A DNA stretch of 64,000 nt from Desmospora profundinema (GCF_031454155.1 NZ_JAVDQG010000001.1:434001-498000), one strand, 5' to 3'; numbered from the stretch's first letter, positions 17,180 through 26,125 are shown. Program-made: numbers and translations. The notes: a model not told the origin generated them from the letters alone.

Positions 17180-18091
17180 TTATCCCTTTTTACCGATAAA
17201 GGAGAGAATCTCATCGAGAGTATAGCCCCTTTTCTGCAACAAAGGGGCAAACAGGTCGCCGACACGGGCCAGGCGTCGATGAATCGTGGAAAGCGTAAAA
17301 CATTCCGGCCGCAGGGAAGGACGCAACTCCTCCCAATGTACCGGTGTGGAAACGGTGGCTTCCTCCCTGGCACGGGGAGAATAAGGAGCGATTAAGGATT
17401 TTCCCCGCCAGTGCTGCAAATAATCGAAGTATACCTTGGTCCCCCGCTTGGATACCATCCGTTCCACCGTAATCAAATGGGGATGCCTCTCGGTCAGATA
17501 TTGGGAAATGAACCGGCTTACTTGTCGTGTCTCCTCAAAGGTGTACCCTCTCTTTAAAGGAACGTAAATCTGTAAACCCGTTGCCCCCGAGGTTTTCACC
17601 ACACCGTCTAAACCCAATGACCGCAATGTTTCTCTGGTGAGGAGTGCCGTCTCCATCGACTGCTGGAACCCCACACGACCTCGTTGGGACGGATCGATAT
17701 CAAACACGAGATCCGACGGTTGATCCGGATGGGTAATCCGGTCAAAGGACAGGTGGTATTCCAGACAGGCCAGGTTGCCCAGATAGATCAATCCGGCGGT
17801 GTCCTCCAGCCGCATGTACCGAATCTTTCCTGACTCACTGACCGGCATCCAATCCGGGATATGGGAAGGGGCATTTTTTTGATAAAATGATTTGCCGTCG
17901 GGACCGTCCGGAAATCGAATCGTGGTAAGAAAGCGGCCCCTGCAATGTGGGATTAGGTAAGGAGCCAGTCGGGTCAAGTGCATAATCCAATCCCATTTGG
18001 TCAGAGGAATTTCTTTGAACAATACTTTATCAGGATTGGAAATACGGATTTCCTTGCCATCAACCGTAACGGTCTTAGCCGTAACCGGCAT
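17180..18091 (-). CDS. LigD polymerase-domain protein (NHEJ primase-polymerase)
   Basis: 303 residues from the ATG at 18091 with GGAGG 8 nt upstream. It is the archaeo-eukaryotic primase-type domain of LigD as a stand-alone protein: the catalytic pair is in LVFDIDPS (D131, D133) and KTSGATGLQIYVPL follows. It fills and extends broken DNA ends before ligation. In B. subtilis the polymerase and ligase parts are fused; here the ligase is a separate gene at 18530 and Ku is at 20110, all on the minus strand. Confidence 0.92.
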   Translation of the reverse strand: MPVTAKTVTVDGKEIRISNPDKVLFKEIPLTKWDWIMHLTRLAPYLIPHCRGRFLTTIRFPDGPDGKSFYQKNAPSHIPDWMPVSESGKIRYMRLEDTAGLIYLGNLACLEYHLSFDRITHPDQPSDLVFDIDPSQRGRVGFQQSMETALLTRETLRSLGLDGVVKTSGATGLQIYVPLKRGYTFEETRQVSRFISQYLTERHPHLITVERMVSKRGTKVYFDYLQHWRGKSLIAPYSPRAREEATVSTPVHWEELRPSLRPECFTLSTIHRRLARVGDLFAPLLQKRGYTLDEILSFIGKKG

Positions 18092-18209
18092 GTGGATTAC
18101 CTCCATCGGAGCCCAAATTCCAGGCGGATGCCAGGGGACAACCGTCCAAGACGGGTTTCGGTACATACATTGCATTGTGCCCATAAAACAACCAAGGAGG
18201 GAATAATGT

Positions 18210-18491
18210 ATGGCACAAGAACAAGGCTTTCCGGATCACGCTCCCACACCGGACTATCTCCCTAATGATGGGTTTGGCCCATCCATGTATCCCCAGTCCG
18301 GCCCCGGTTACACCCCTTACTATTCCGGCTACGATCCATACGGATACCCGGGGTATCCAGGTCAAGAGGATGTGCAAAACAGTCAATTCTTCCCGTTTTT
18401 CGGCTTTCCTTTCTTTCGCCCGTTTCCCTTCTTCCCTTTCTTCCCCCCGTTTTTCAGACCCTTCCCTTTTAGAAGACGCTTCTTTTGGTAA
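18210..18491 (+). CDS. Phe/Pro-rich low-complexity protein
   Basis: 93 residues, ATG at 18210 with AAGGAGGG upstream. The N-terminal part is Gly/Pro/Tyr-rich and the C-terminal third is almost only F, P and R, ending RRRFFW. Such compositions occur in spore coat or surface proteins, but I cannot assign a family. It is transcribed away from the LigD polymerase gene from a 118-bp gap and ends in its own terminator. Confidence 0.72.
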   Translation: MAQEQGFPDHAPTPDYLPNDGFGPSMYPQSGPGYTPYYSGYDPYGYPGYPGQEDVQNSQFFPFFGFPFFRPFPFFPFFPPFFRPFPFRRRFFW

Positions 18492-18505
18492 GGACTCTGT
18501 CATTT

Positions 18506-18526
18506 CCGGCCGTTGGCCGGTTTTTC
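18506..18526 (+). terminator. Terminator of the Phe/Pro-rich gene
   Basis: CCGGCC / GGCCGG with a 3-nt loop followed by TTTTTCTT. It abuts the 3' end of the opposing ligase gene at 18530. Confidence 0.8.
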
Positions 18527-18529
18527 TTA

Positions 18530-19438
18530 TTATCCGGAAAAGTGAAGGATGGTGGGTGATCGCAGGGTGCCATGGGGAGTCCACTCCAGGTAGCGGACCA
18601 CGACAGAGACGGTGGGACGGACCCAAACAACACCGGTTTCTGTCGGGGGATTGATGACGGGGGGATCCGGCACTTGCATCCGGGGCCACCATGTTTTTAA
18701 CAGCATCCACTCCTGTTCCCCCAATCCCGATGCAGCCCGACCGATATAACGCCATCCCCTTTCCTTGTCATCCTCCACCCCCAACAGAATCGCATTCACT
18801 CGTTCTCCCTTTAGAGACACTCCCACCATTTGTGCCGTCAGCGTACGAAAGTGTTTACACTTACGCCAATCGGCATGCTTCTGTCCCAATCGGTAGAAGC
18901 TGGTTTTCCGTTTCATAACGATCCCTTCCCAGCCCCGCTCTTCCGTCGCCCGCCACAATGCCTTTCCATCTTCAAAAGAGTCCGTGACCCCCACCCGCTC
19001 CAGCGAATGATCCTCCATGAGGGAACGCAGGAGAAAATCACGTTTTTCCCACTCCTGTTCCAGCATCGATATTCCGTTTTGTTCCAACATATCAAACAAC
19101 TGATACTGAACGGGGATTTGTTTACCAACGGCCTCCACTTTACGCGGATCCTGAAGAAGATCGCGTTTTAATACTCGGAAAAAATCGGGTCGACCTTCAT
19201 GAACGGCGATTACTTCTCCATCCAGAACGGCGGAACAGGAAAGGCCCGCCAGTTCCGCCGTCAGTTCGGGGTATTGAGCGGTTCGCTCCTGCCCCCTTCG
19301 GTTCCATAAGCGGACCCGACCTTCATCCAAATGGGCCAATATGCGAACACCATCCCATTTGACCTGATGGATCCATTCGGCGGAAGTCAGCACGCGGTCG
19401 GTTTGTATCGGTTCCATCGGTTTCAGGGGGGGAATCAT
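18530..19438 (-). CDS. ATP-dependent DNA ligase (LigD ligase domain)
   Basis: 302 residues. The adenylation motif is VKWDGVR with K27 as the AMP-accepting lysine; AVLDGEVIA and EGIVMKRKTSFY are motifs III and IV/V, and an OB-fold domain follows. It seals double-strand breaks with Ku and the separate polymerase. The ATG at 19438 is the first good start. It has no fused polymerase or nuclease domain. Confidence 0.93.
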   Translation of the reverse strand: MIPPLKPMEPIQTDRVLTSAEWIHQVKWDGVRILAHLDEGRVRLWNRRGQERTAQYPELTAELAGLSCSAVLDGEVIAVHEGRPDFFRVLKRDLLQDPRKVEAVGKQIPVQYQLFDMLEQNGISMLEQEWEKRDFLLRSLMEDHSLERVGVTDSFEDGKALWRATEERGWEGIVMKRKTSFYRLGQKHADWRKCKHFRTLTAQMVGVSLKGERVNAILLGVEDDKERGWRYIGRAASGLGEQEWMLLKTWWPRMQVPDPPVINPPTETGVVWVRPTVSVVVRYLEWTPHGTLRSPTILHFSG

Positions 19439-19550
19439 CCGGCTAATCTCCTATCGCAACAAGTTCGTGAATAGTCTGCCCTGATCCGGTTTCCTTCAAG
19501 CATGAAACAACCTTCATTCCACATAGGGTGAAGAGGGAGGTGATAGAAGG

Positions 19551-19712
19551 ATGCCTGAACTGCTGGTCCAGATTGCACTTATCATTATCTGTTTCCGTTG
19601 CGCTTACCAACTTGTCCGGATGATTCAGGGAAACCGTCAACCCATCCTGGAAGTCCTGTACCAAATTTCTATCTTTACAGTCGCCCTTTGGTTGCTGCTG
19701 GGCATCTCCTGA
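19551..19712 (+). CDS. Small membrane protein, 53 residues
   Basis: The ATG at 19551 has GGGAGGTGATAGAAGG immediately upstream. The product begins MPELLVQIALIIICFRCAY and ends LEVLYQISIFTVALWLLLGIS: two membrane helices joined by a short polar hairpin (MIQGNRQP). It is too short for usual gene calls. It lies in the divergent gap before the ligase gene and 76 nt before the next small membrane protein gene on the same strand. Confidence 0.65.
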   Translation: MPELLVQIALIIICFRCAYQLVRMIQGNRQPILEVLYQISIFTVALWLLLGIS

Positions 19713-19788
19713 TTCGATTACTCCCCTTTTTTCCGTATCTCTGTCCAAACCCTACATACACTGGTATAAAACCAGGGGGGAGACCGTC

Positions 19789-20103
19789 ATGACTAAACCA
19801 ATCCGATTCCAGTGGATACCGGTGATTGTAGGCACGTTAATCGCAGTCAATTTGATGCTAATCGGTCTGATCGTTGCCAGAAACGTCACTGTTTTTCCGG
19901 AATCCGTACCCACTTGGGCCCAGCCGGGAACGCCTCAATTAACCACCGACTACCGAATGGAGTTGGAAAGCACCACCCGGGAAGGAAGTTGGGTGGTGGA
20001 ACATTATCGCAAGATAAAGATACGCCTGGATGAAAACGGGAAAGAAGTCGAGCAGAGCCCCACTTCGGAACAGACCCATATTCGATATTGGAACGGGGAG
20101 TAA
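19789..20103 (+). CDS. Membrane-anchored hypothetical protein, 104 residues
   Basis: The ATG at 19789 has a GGGGGGAGA site. One helix (about residues 10-30) anchors a polar domain that continues GTPQLTTDYRMELESTTREGSW and ends HIRYWNGE. I do not recognise a family. It follows the 53-residue membrane protein and converges on ku; its terminator uses the last ku codons. It may be part of a small sporulation-linked group, but that is only inference. Confidence 0.72.
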   Translation: MTKPIRFQWIPVIVGTLIAVNLMLIGLIVARNVTVFPESVPTWAQPGTPQLTTDYRMELESTTREGSWVVEHYRKIKIRLDENGKEVEQSPTSEQTHIRYWNGE

Positions 20104-20104
20104 A

Positions 20105-20127
20105 CCGCCTTATTTGGCGGCTTTTTT
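20105..20127 (+). terminator. Terminator overlapping the 3' end of ku
   Basis: CCGCC / GGCGG with a short AT loop and six T on the plus strand. The stem includes the ku stop codon region on the other strand. Confidence 0.75.
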
Positions 20128-20919
20128 CTTTCCTCTGCCCGCTCCTTTTTTCCCTTCCGATTGTTCCAGGCTGGCTTTCAGCGCTTCCATCAGATCGACT
20201 ACCCGTTCCGGCTTTTTCTCCGGCACTTCCACCACTTCTTCTCCCTTTACCTTCTTCTCGATCACTTCTTCCACCGCTTGTCGATAGGTGTCCTGATACC
20301 GATCAGGATCAAACGCGGTCGTCAGGTTTTCGATCAGTTGCTGGGCCATCGTCGTCTCCTTCTCCGGTAGCTCCGTCTGCCCCGGAACATCCGGAACTGC
20401 AGCCGCATTCCGGACTTCATCGGGGTAGTAGATCGTTTCCATCACTAAACATCCCTCATAGACCCGAACCACCGCCAATGATTGTTTGGAACGGATCGTG
20501 ATTTGCGCCACCCCGATCCGTCCCGTCTCTCGCATCGCTTCCCGCAGCAGTGCATACGCCCGATCTCCATGATCACCAGGGCCGAGATAATAGGTTCGGT
20601 CGAAGTAGATGGGATCGATCTCTTCCAACTGAACAAAGTCCAGAATTTCGATCGACTTGCGATTTTCCGGCATCACCGCTTCCAACTCGTCCTTCTCCAT
20701 CAGGACAAACTGGTTATCCGCGTACTCATATCCCTTAACAATCTCCTCCCACGGCACTTCGGTCTCACAGTGGGGACATGTCCGCGTGTATTTGATGGGG
20801 GTCTTACACTTCCGATGTAAGTTGCGAAACGACACTCCTTTTTCCTTGGTGGCAGCATACATCTTCACCGGTATATGGACCAAACCGAAACTGATCGACC
20901 CTTTCCAAATCGTATGCAT
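20110..20919 (-). CDS. ku: Ku DNA end-binding protein
   Basis: 269 residues starting MHTIWKGSISFGLVHIPVKMY, the bacterial Ku core, with CPHCETEVPWEEIVKGYEY and DFVQLEEIDPIYFDRTYYLGP. The C-terminus is very basic (GKKGAGRGKKKAAK), as in Ku proteins whose tail binds DNA and recruits LigD. Ku homodimers ring broken DNA ends. With the two LigD halves at 17.2-19.4 kb it forms a complete bacterial end-joining set. Confidence 0.95.
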   Translation of the reverse strand: MHTIWKGSISFGLVHIPVKMYAATKEKGVSFRNLHRKCKTPIKYTRTCPHCETEVPWEEIVKGYEYADNQFVLMEKDELEAVMPENRKSIEILDFVQLEEIDPIYFDRTYYLGPGDHGDRAYALLREAMRETGRIGVAQITIRSKQSLAVVRVYEGCLVMETIYYPDEVRNAAAVPDVPGQTELPEKETTMAQQLIENLTTAFDPDRYQDTYRQAVEEVIEKKVKGEEVVEVPEKKPERVVDLMEALKASLEQSEGKKGAGRGKKKAAK

Positions 20920-20997
20920 GGATGATTCCCTCCTACAGCGTCATGGTTGCCCCTGCGGGACTACCATTGAGGACTGTTGCGCCATTACAGACAACAA

Positions 20998-22404
20998 TTA
21001 AAGGCTGTGCGGCTGTTCCGCCAGGGGAAGGGATTCCCAACAGCGGCGTGTCGCGTCCGGGTTCCCTTCCATCCAATGGCACAACCCTTCGAAAAACAGC
21101 GGCTCTCTCCAATCGGGAGCCATTACGGCCGCATCGCGAAAGTGGTTCCGCGCCTCGCTTGGATTTTTTTGCTGCAACAAAATCCGCCCCATTTGATAAT
21201 GTCCCAACGAACATGTAAATGGGTCCGTATGGGCCTGCTGGATTACCTGATGCGCCAATTCCTTCGCCTCGTTCCATTCATTTGCCCGGGCATGGAGGCG
21301 CGAGCGGAGAATCAGCCATAACGGTTCATCCGCCAGGGGAGCCGGCAATTGATTCATCACCCGTCGGATGCCATCCATCTCCCCCTCCTCTCCCTCTTGT
21401 AACTGAAACCAGACGAATGTAAACAATAGATCGGGATTACGGGGAGCCAGGGTGAGAGCTTTTTTTAACATCGCCAATGCCTCTCCAAGCTGTCCGTGCT
21501 GCCACAGATGCCAGCTGATCCCGTGATAGCCTGCCACGCGTTTGGGATCCTGCTGAAGCAATTTGCGGTACCATCTCACGGCTCCTTCCCCATCGCCGGA
21601 GGCTTCAAAATCCCGTGCGATCTCCTCCATCATTTCCGGTCGTTTGATCTCTTCAAAGGCGGCCATCCGCCAGTAGGCGGCACTTTCCCACCGTCCTGCC
21701 CGCTCGTAACAACAGGCCAGATAATACATCGCTTCCCAATCCCTTTCACCCGTCCGCAATGCATGAAAAAAGCGGGGGACCGCCTCATGGTATTCCTGTA
21801 GGCGGTAATAGCAGGCTCCCAAGTTGAACCAAGAATCCCCATGATCCGGATCGATCGCCAATGCTTTTTCAAAATGTCGGATCGCTTGTTCATCCCCGCC
21901 CCGTTTAATGTGAACACACCCCAGCATGTGGTGGGCAAACGCTTGGAAGCGAGCGTGCTCGGCCGTCTCCGCCACCAACTGAAAATGTCGCTGTGCCTCG
22001 CTCCATTGACCGGACTGAAATTGGGACAGGGCCAGGTACACCCTTCCCAGCAAAAATTCCGGTTCCGACTCCACAACCTGATCGAAAAACGGACGGGCTT
22101 CCTGAAACATTTTCAATTGATAATATCCCTGACCCTGACGAAACGCCCGAACCACCTGGCCATCCAGCCAAAACTCTTCTCCCACTTCTTCCTGCTCGTT
22201 CCCATCCAGATCGGGGTGTGTCTGAAGAAGGGCGGCCATTGCCTCCTCCAAGGCAATCCACCCTTCCAACAGTTCCCCCATCCCATTCCGAATCCCTTGT
22301 ACTTCTTGCCTCATGCGGGACCGCTCCGGCGGCTGAGCAGTGGGGTATTCCGATTGAATGAAAGCGATGCGGGCGCTATAATGTTTCAACCATTCCTGTA
22401 ACAT
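20998..22404 (-). CDS. Tetratricopeptide repeat protein
   Basis: 468 residues from the ATG at 22404, preceded by GGGGAGGTGACCGAG; a longer frame to 22470 has no site. From about residue 120 the sequence is a run of helical repeats with TPR signatures such as HARFQAFAHHMLGCVHIKRG, GDSWFNLGACYYRLQEYHEAV and WEAMYYLACCYERAGRWESAA. TPR arrays bind partner proteins; no catalytic domain is seen. It lies next to ku but is separated by 78 nt and divergent from fabV. Confidence 0.85.
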   Translation of the reverse strand: MLQEWLKHYSARIAFIQSEYPTAQPPERSRMRQEVQGIRNGMGELLEGWIALEEAMAALLQTHPDLDGNEQEEVGEEFWLDGQVVRAFRQGQGYYQLKMFQEARPFFDQVVESEPEFLLGRVYLALSQFQSGQWSEAQRHFQLVAETAEHARFQAFAHHMLGCVHIKRGGDEQAIRHFEKALAIDPDHGDSWFNLGACYYRLQEYHEAVPRFFHALRTGERDWEAMYYLACCYERAGRWESAAYWRMAAFEEIKRPEMMEEIARDFEASGDGEGAVRWYRKLLQQDPKRVAGYHGISWHLWQHGQLGEALAMLKKALTLAPRNPDLLFTFVWFQLQEGEEGEMDGIRRVMNQLPAPLADEPLWLILRSRLHARANEWNEAKELAHQVIQQAHTDPFTCSLGHYQMGRILLQQKNPSEARNHFRDAAVMAPDWREPLFFEGLCHWMEGNPDATRRCWESLPLAEQPHSL

Positions 22405-22484
22405 CTCGGTCACCTCCCCTTGAGTATCTGCTTGTATGGAAGAAACCATGCGGTTGGACGATCCGATCACATGAATGATCGGAC

Positions 22485-22513
22485 TTTAGTCGCAAGGCTC
22501 GGACTGGTATACT
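22485..22513 (+). promoter_or_regulatory. Candidate promoter of fabV
   Basis: TTTAGT and TATACT are spaced 17 bp apart, ending 36 bp before the ATG. The -35 box is weak. Confidence 0.5.
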
Positions 22514-22549
22514 AGTAGCAGTCTAATGAAGGTGTTTGGAGGGCGAGAT

Positions 22550-23749
22550 ATGATCGTAAAACCGAAATTCAAAGGATTTATTTGCACAACGGCGCATCCG
22601 GCAGGCTGCGCACAACATGTGATGGAACAAATCCGGCATGTAAAAAGCCAACCGTCGATCGATGGGCCGAAACGCGTTTTGGTGATCGGCTCCTCCACCG
22701 GCTATGGGCTGGCTTCCCGGATTGTTTCCGCCTTTGGCGCAAAAGCCGCCACCATCGGTGTTTGCTTTGAGAGACCCGCATCGGGGAAACGGACTGCAAC
22801 CGCCGGGTGGTACAACACGGCTGCTTTTGAACAGGCGGCTCAGGAAGAAGGACTGTATGCCAAGACCATGAACGGCGACGCCTTTTCGCAGGAAGTGAAG
22901 CAGCAAACCCTGGACCTCATCCGTCAGGATTGGGGGAAAGTGGACCTCGTCGTTTACAGCTTGGCCTCTCCCAAACGGGTTCATCCCGTGACCGGTGAAA
23001 CCTTTTCTTCCGTGATTAAACCGGTTGGAAAGCCGTTTACCAACAAGACTGTCGACTTCCATACCGGAAGCGTCTCCGAAATCACCATCGATCCGGCCAC
23101 TGAGGAGGAGATTCGGCAAACAGTAGCCGTGATGGGCGGCGAAGACTGGAAAATGTGGATCGATGCCTTGCGGGATGCCGATCTGTTGGCTCCCGGTGCA
23201 ACCACGATCGCGTATTCTTACATCGGACCCGGGATCACGCATGCCGTCTATCGGGAAGGAACCATCGGCAAAGCAAAAGATCACCTGGAAGCAACCGCCC
23301 GGGAACTGCGGGATCAACTGCGGGACCTTGGGGGACGGGCCTACATATCCGTCAACAAAGCCCTAGTCACCCAATCCAGCTCCGCGATCCCCGTCGTCCC
23401 GCTGTATATGTCTCTGTTATTTAAGATCATGAAGGAACAGGAGCTGCATGAAGGGTGCATTGAACAGATGCAACGCCTGTTCGCAGAGCGGCTGTATGCA
23501 GAGGAGACACCGGTGGATGACGAAGGACGGATCCGAATGGACGACTGGGAAATGAAAGGTGAGATCCAGGAAGCCGTCACACGCCTGTGGCAAGAAGTGA
23601 ACACGGACAATATTGATGAACTGTCCGATCTGATCGGGTACCGGACCGATTTCTTCCGCCTCTTCGGCTTTCAATTTGATGGCATCGACTATGAACAGGA
23701 TGTCGATACGGAAGTAGCCATCCCAAGCCTCACATCTGACCGTGGATAA
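22550..23749 (+). CDS. fabV: Trans-2-enoyl-ACP/CoA reductase, FabV type
   Basis: 399 residues from the ATG at 22550 with TTGGAGGG upstream. The product starts MIVKPKFKGFICTTAHPAGC, the usual FabV beginning. VIGSSTGYGLASRI binds NADH, and the active-site Y-x8-K is in VYREGTIGKAK. FabV performs the last step of fatty acid elongation and is tolerant of triclosan. An upstream ATG at 22526 would add eight residues not found in the family. Confidence 0.95.
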   Translation: MIVKPKFKGFICTTAHPAGCAQHVMEQIRHVKSQPSIDGPKRVLVIGSSTGYGLASRIVSAFGAKAATIGVCFERPASGKRTATAGWYNTAAFEQAAQEEGLYAKTMNGDAFSQEVKQQTLDLIRQDWGKVDLVVYSLASPKRVHPVTGETFSSVIKPVGKPFTNKTVDFHTGSVSEITIDPATEEEIRQTVAVMGGEDWKMWIDALRDADLLAPGATTIAYSYIGPGITHAVYREGTIGKAKDHLEATARELRDQLRDLGGRAYISVNKALVTQSSSAIPVVPLYMSLLFKIMKEQELHEGCIEQMQRLFAERLYAEETPVDDEGRIRMDDWEMKGEIQEAVTRLWQEVNTDNIDELSDLIGYRTDFFRLFGFQFDGIDYEQDVDTEVAIPSLTSDRG

Positions 23750-23760
23750 ACATATCAACG

Positions 23761-23792
23761 AACCGACTCCTCGTTTGAGGAGTCGGTTTTTT
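23761..23792 (+). terminator. Terminator of fabV
   Basis: A 12-bp perfect stem (AACCGACTCCTC / GAGGAGTCGGTT) with a 4-nt loop and a T tract. Confidence 0.92.
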
Positions 23793-23921
23793 AATTTAAG
23801 ACGACAGTTTTTAGGTCGAAGAATCATCCTTTCTCGTATCTTGGTTCAAATTTAGTTAGAATAGTCTTTCTTTTAAAGTGGGTCACAGGATACAATAGGA
23901 ACAAAAAAGGAGGGATTAATT

Positions 23922-25268
23922 TTGAAAGATCTAACGTTTTTTGTCAAGGATGATTATGCTCGGGAACCGATTCCGCTGTCGGAACGGCGTGGATGGATCG
24001 CGATCGCATTCGTCTGGTTTGCCGCTGCAACGGATATGGTAGCCGTGTTGATCGGCAGCATCTTGGCTGAAGGACAAACGGTTTTAAACGCGCTGATCGC
24101 TGTGCTGATCGCGAATATCATTTTAGGTGTGATCGGCGGCCTTTGTTGCTACGTCGGCGGTGCAACCCGTCTATCGACCGGAATGATCACCCGCTTTGTG
24201 TTTGGTGAATGGGGATCTCGTCTGATCACAGCTTTAATCGTCATCAGCTTTTTCTTTATGTTTGGCGTGGATGTGGGACTGTTCGGGGAGATGTTTCAAT
24301 TCTTGCTGTTGGAGGTGGTCGGCATTGAATTAACCGTCTCATGGGCCGCATTCATCGGCGGGTTGCTCATGACCATTACTGCCACGGTCGGATACATAGC
24401 GATTGAACGACTGAGCCTCGTTGCTTTCCCCCTTATGCTGTTCCTGATGGCCGGGTTGATGGGTGCTGTCTTGGGATCCGAAAAAAAGAAAGAGTGGCTG
24501 ACCACCCTTCCGGATGCCGGTATAACCATGAGCATGGGTTCGGCGATCTCTTTCGTTTTGGCAAGCTGGATCATTATTGTGGTGATTAGTCCCGATATTG
24601 CTCGCTGGGCAAAAACAAAAAAAGATGCTTTTCTGTCCGGATTTTTTGGTTTCTTAATCGGAAACAGTGTCATGATCAGCTTGTCGGTCATCCTATTCCG
24701 GATTACCGGGGCGACAGATATTGTGGATATCTTCTTGGCATTGGGCTGGGGGATGTTCGCTATTCTCATCATCATCCTGGCTCAGTGGACGACCAATGAT
24801 AATTTTCTATACACCAGCGGCCTCGGTTTGGCCACATTGTTCCGGAATGTCCCCAAGTATGTATTAACCTTAATCATCGGTTTTTTGGGGTCCTGCCTTG
24901 CTTACATGCAACTTCAAGATTATTTCATGGTCTTTACAGCCTTATCCGGTGCTCTACTCGCTCCGATTACAGCAATCTATCTGGTCGATTTCTTTTTGCT
25001 GAATCGGAATCGTTTCGCTTTTTCCTTTATCCAACAAAAGAAATTACCCCCTTTTTATTGGAAAGCCTTTGTTTCATGGGGTATCGCTTCCGCCATCGGA
25101 TTGATGACCGTTCCTGTGGAAGAAGGAGGCGTGGAATGGTTCCAGCTTACCGGCGCCTCCAGTTTGGATGCATTCATCATCGCAGCAGCTTTACATTGGC
25201 TTTTGGGAATAATCGGTAACCGTTTATTCACTCCTCAACCAAAGGAAGAGGAAACCGCTCATGCATAA
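23922..25268 (+). CDS. NCS1-family (cytosine/purine-type) permease
   Basis: 448 residues from a TTG with AAGGAGGG 7 nt upstream. It has about twelve membrane helices, with the CodB-like layout WIAIAFVWFAAATDMVAVLIGS, GGLCCYVGGATRLSTG and DIARWAKTKKDAFLSGFFGF. NCS1 transporters take up nucleobases, hydantoins or related vitamins with Na+ or H+. The substrate is not visible. Its last 8 nt overlap the acetyltransferase gene, which suggests the two act on the same compound. Confidence 0.87.
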   Translation: MKDLTFFVKDDYAREPIPLSERRGWIAIAFVWFAAATDMVAVLIGSILAEGQTVLNALIAVLIANIILGVIGGLCCYVGGATRLSTGMITRFVFGEWGSRLITALIVISFFFMFGVDVGLFGEMFQFLLLEVVGIELTVSWAAFIGGLLMTITATVGYIAIERLSLVAFPLMLFLMAGLMGAVLGSEKKKEWLTTLPDAGITMSMGSAISFVLASWIIIVVISPDIARWAKTKKDAFLSGFFGFLIGNSVMISLSVILFRITGATDIVDIFLALGWGMFAILIIILAQWTTNDNFLYTSGLGLATLFRNVPKYVLTLIIGFLGSCLAYMQLQDYFMVFTALSGALLAPITAIYLVDFFLLNRNRFAFSFIQQKKLPPFYWKAFVSWGIASAIGLMTVPVEEGGVEWFQLTGASSLDAFIIAAALHWLLGIIGNRLFTPQPKEEETAHA

Positions 25269-25989
25269 GCCGTTTGAAATTCGAACTGCCGCAGATAACC
25301 TGATGCTATTGGAAAAAGTGGATCAATTGGCTCGTCAATCGTTCACTCCGTTTTTTTTCGAAGGCGATCAAGCTGTCGTTCGTTATTGGAAGGAGATGAT
25401 GATACGATGCCGTTCTTTTCAGTTTGCATTATTTCAAGAACAGGAGCTGGTGGGAGCAGGTGTTACCGTTCCTCTGTACTGGGATGGAACATTAACCGGT
25501 TTGCCTGAAACAGCAGAATCGATATATCTTCCGTCGGCAAAAGAGCCCAATGTCCTTTGCGCTTTAGCTGCTTTGATTCCACCTGAACATCAAGGAAAAG
25601 GAATCAGTCCGTATGTCCTGAACGCAATGAAATCCCTCGCCCGGCAGCACGGGTTCTCATCCTTGATTGTCCCCGTCTATCCTCACCATAAATCTAACTA
25701 TCCATTGGTGCCGATGGAACGGTACATGCACTGGCGGCGAGGTGACGGCCTTCCTTTCGACCCGTGGATCCGGGTTCATTGGCGCTTGGGCGGAAAGATC
25801 TTAAAAATCATGCCGAAAGCATCCGTGGTACGGGGAACGATTGAGCGATGGGAACGGTGGTCCGGCCTACGTTTTTTGGATAGCGGTCTGTATATCGTCC
25901 CGGAAACGATCAACCCGGTGCAAATTGATCTGGAAAAAAATGAGGGAATCTATATCGAGCCCAACGTATGGATGGAACACTTTGCTTAA
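25261..25989 (+). CDS. GNAT-family N-acetyltransferase
   Basis: 242 residues. The acetyl-CoA loop is IPPEHQGKGISPYVLNAMKSLA near residues 101-121, following the expected beta strand (VLCALAALIPP). The C-terminal third (WIRVHWRLGGKILKIMPKASVV) is longer than in minimal GNAT proteins. It overlaps the NCS1 permease gene by 8 nt. The acceptor is unknown; modification of the transported amine is a reasonable inference. Confidence 0.82.
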   Translation: MHKPFEIRTAADNLMLLEKVDQLARQSFTPFFFEGDQAVVRYWKEMMIRCRSFQFALFQEQELVGAGVTVPLYWDGTLTGLPETAESIYLPSAKEPNVLCALAALIPPEHQGKGISPYVLNAMKSLARQHGFSSLIVPVYPHHKSNYPLVPMERYMHWRRGDGLPFDPWIRVHWRLGGKILKIMPKASVVRGTIERWERWSGLRFLDSGLYIVPETINPVQIDLEKNEGIYIEPNVWMEHFA

Positions 25990-26051
25990 TTGCCGGATGA
26001 ATAGGAAATCCATTTCGGATAATCAAACAGGCAAGACGCATGGCGTTTATC

Positions 26052-26091
26052 AAAAAAAGCTCCTCTAGAGGCCTCTAGAGGAGCTTTTTTT
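26052..26091 (+). terminator. Terminator built from two adjacent palindromes
   Basis: A perfect 20-bp inverted repeat with no spacer. Its centre is CCTCTAGAGG repeated twice in tandem, each copy itself a palindrome. Seven T follow on the plus strand and seven on the minus strand, so it can stop both the permease-GNAT and cysA transcripts. Confidence 0.85.
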
Positions 26092-26125
26092 GATGTGTTA
26101 AGGTTCGATTTACATCACTGTATTT

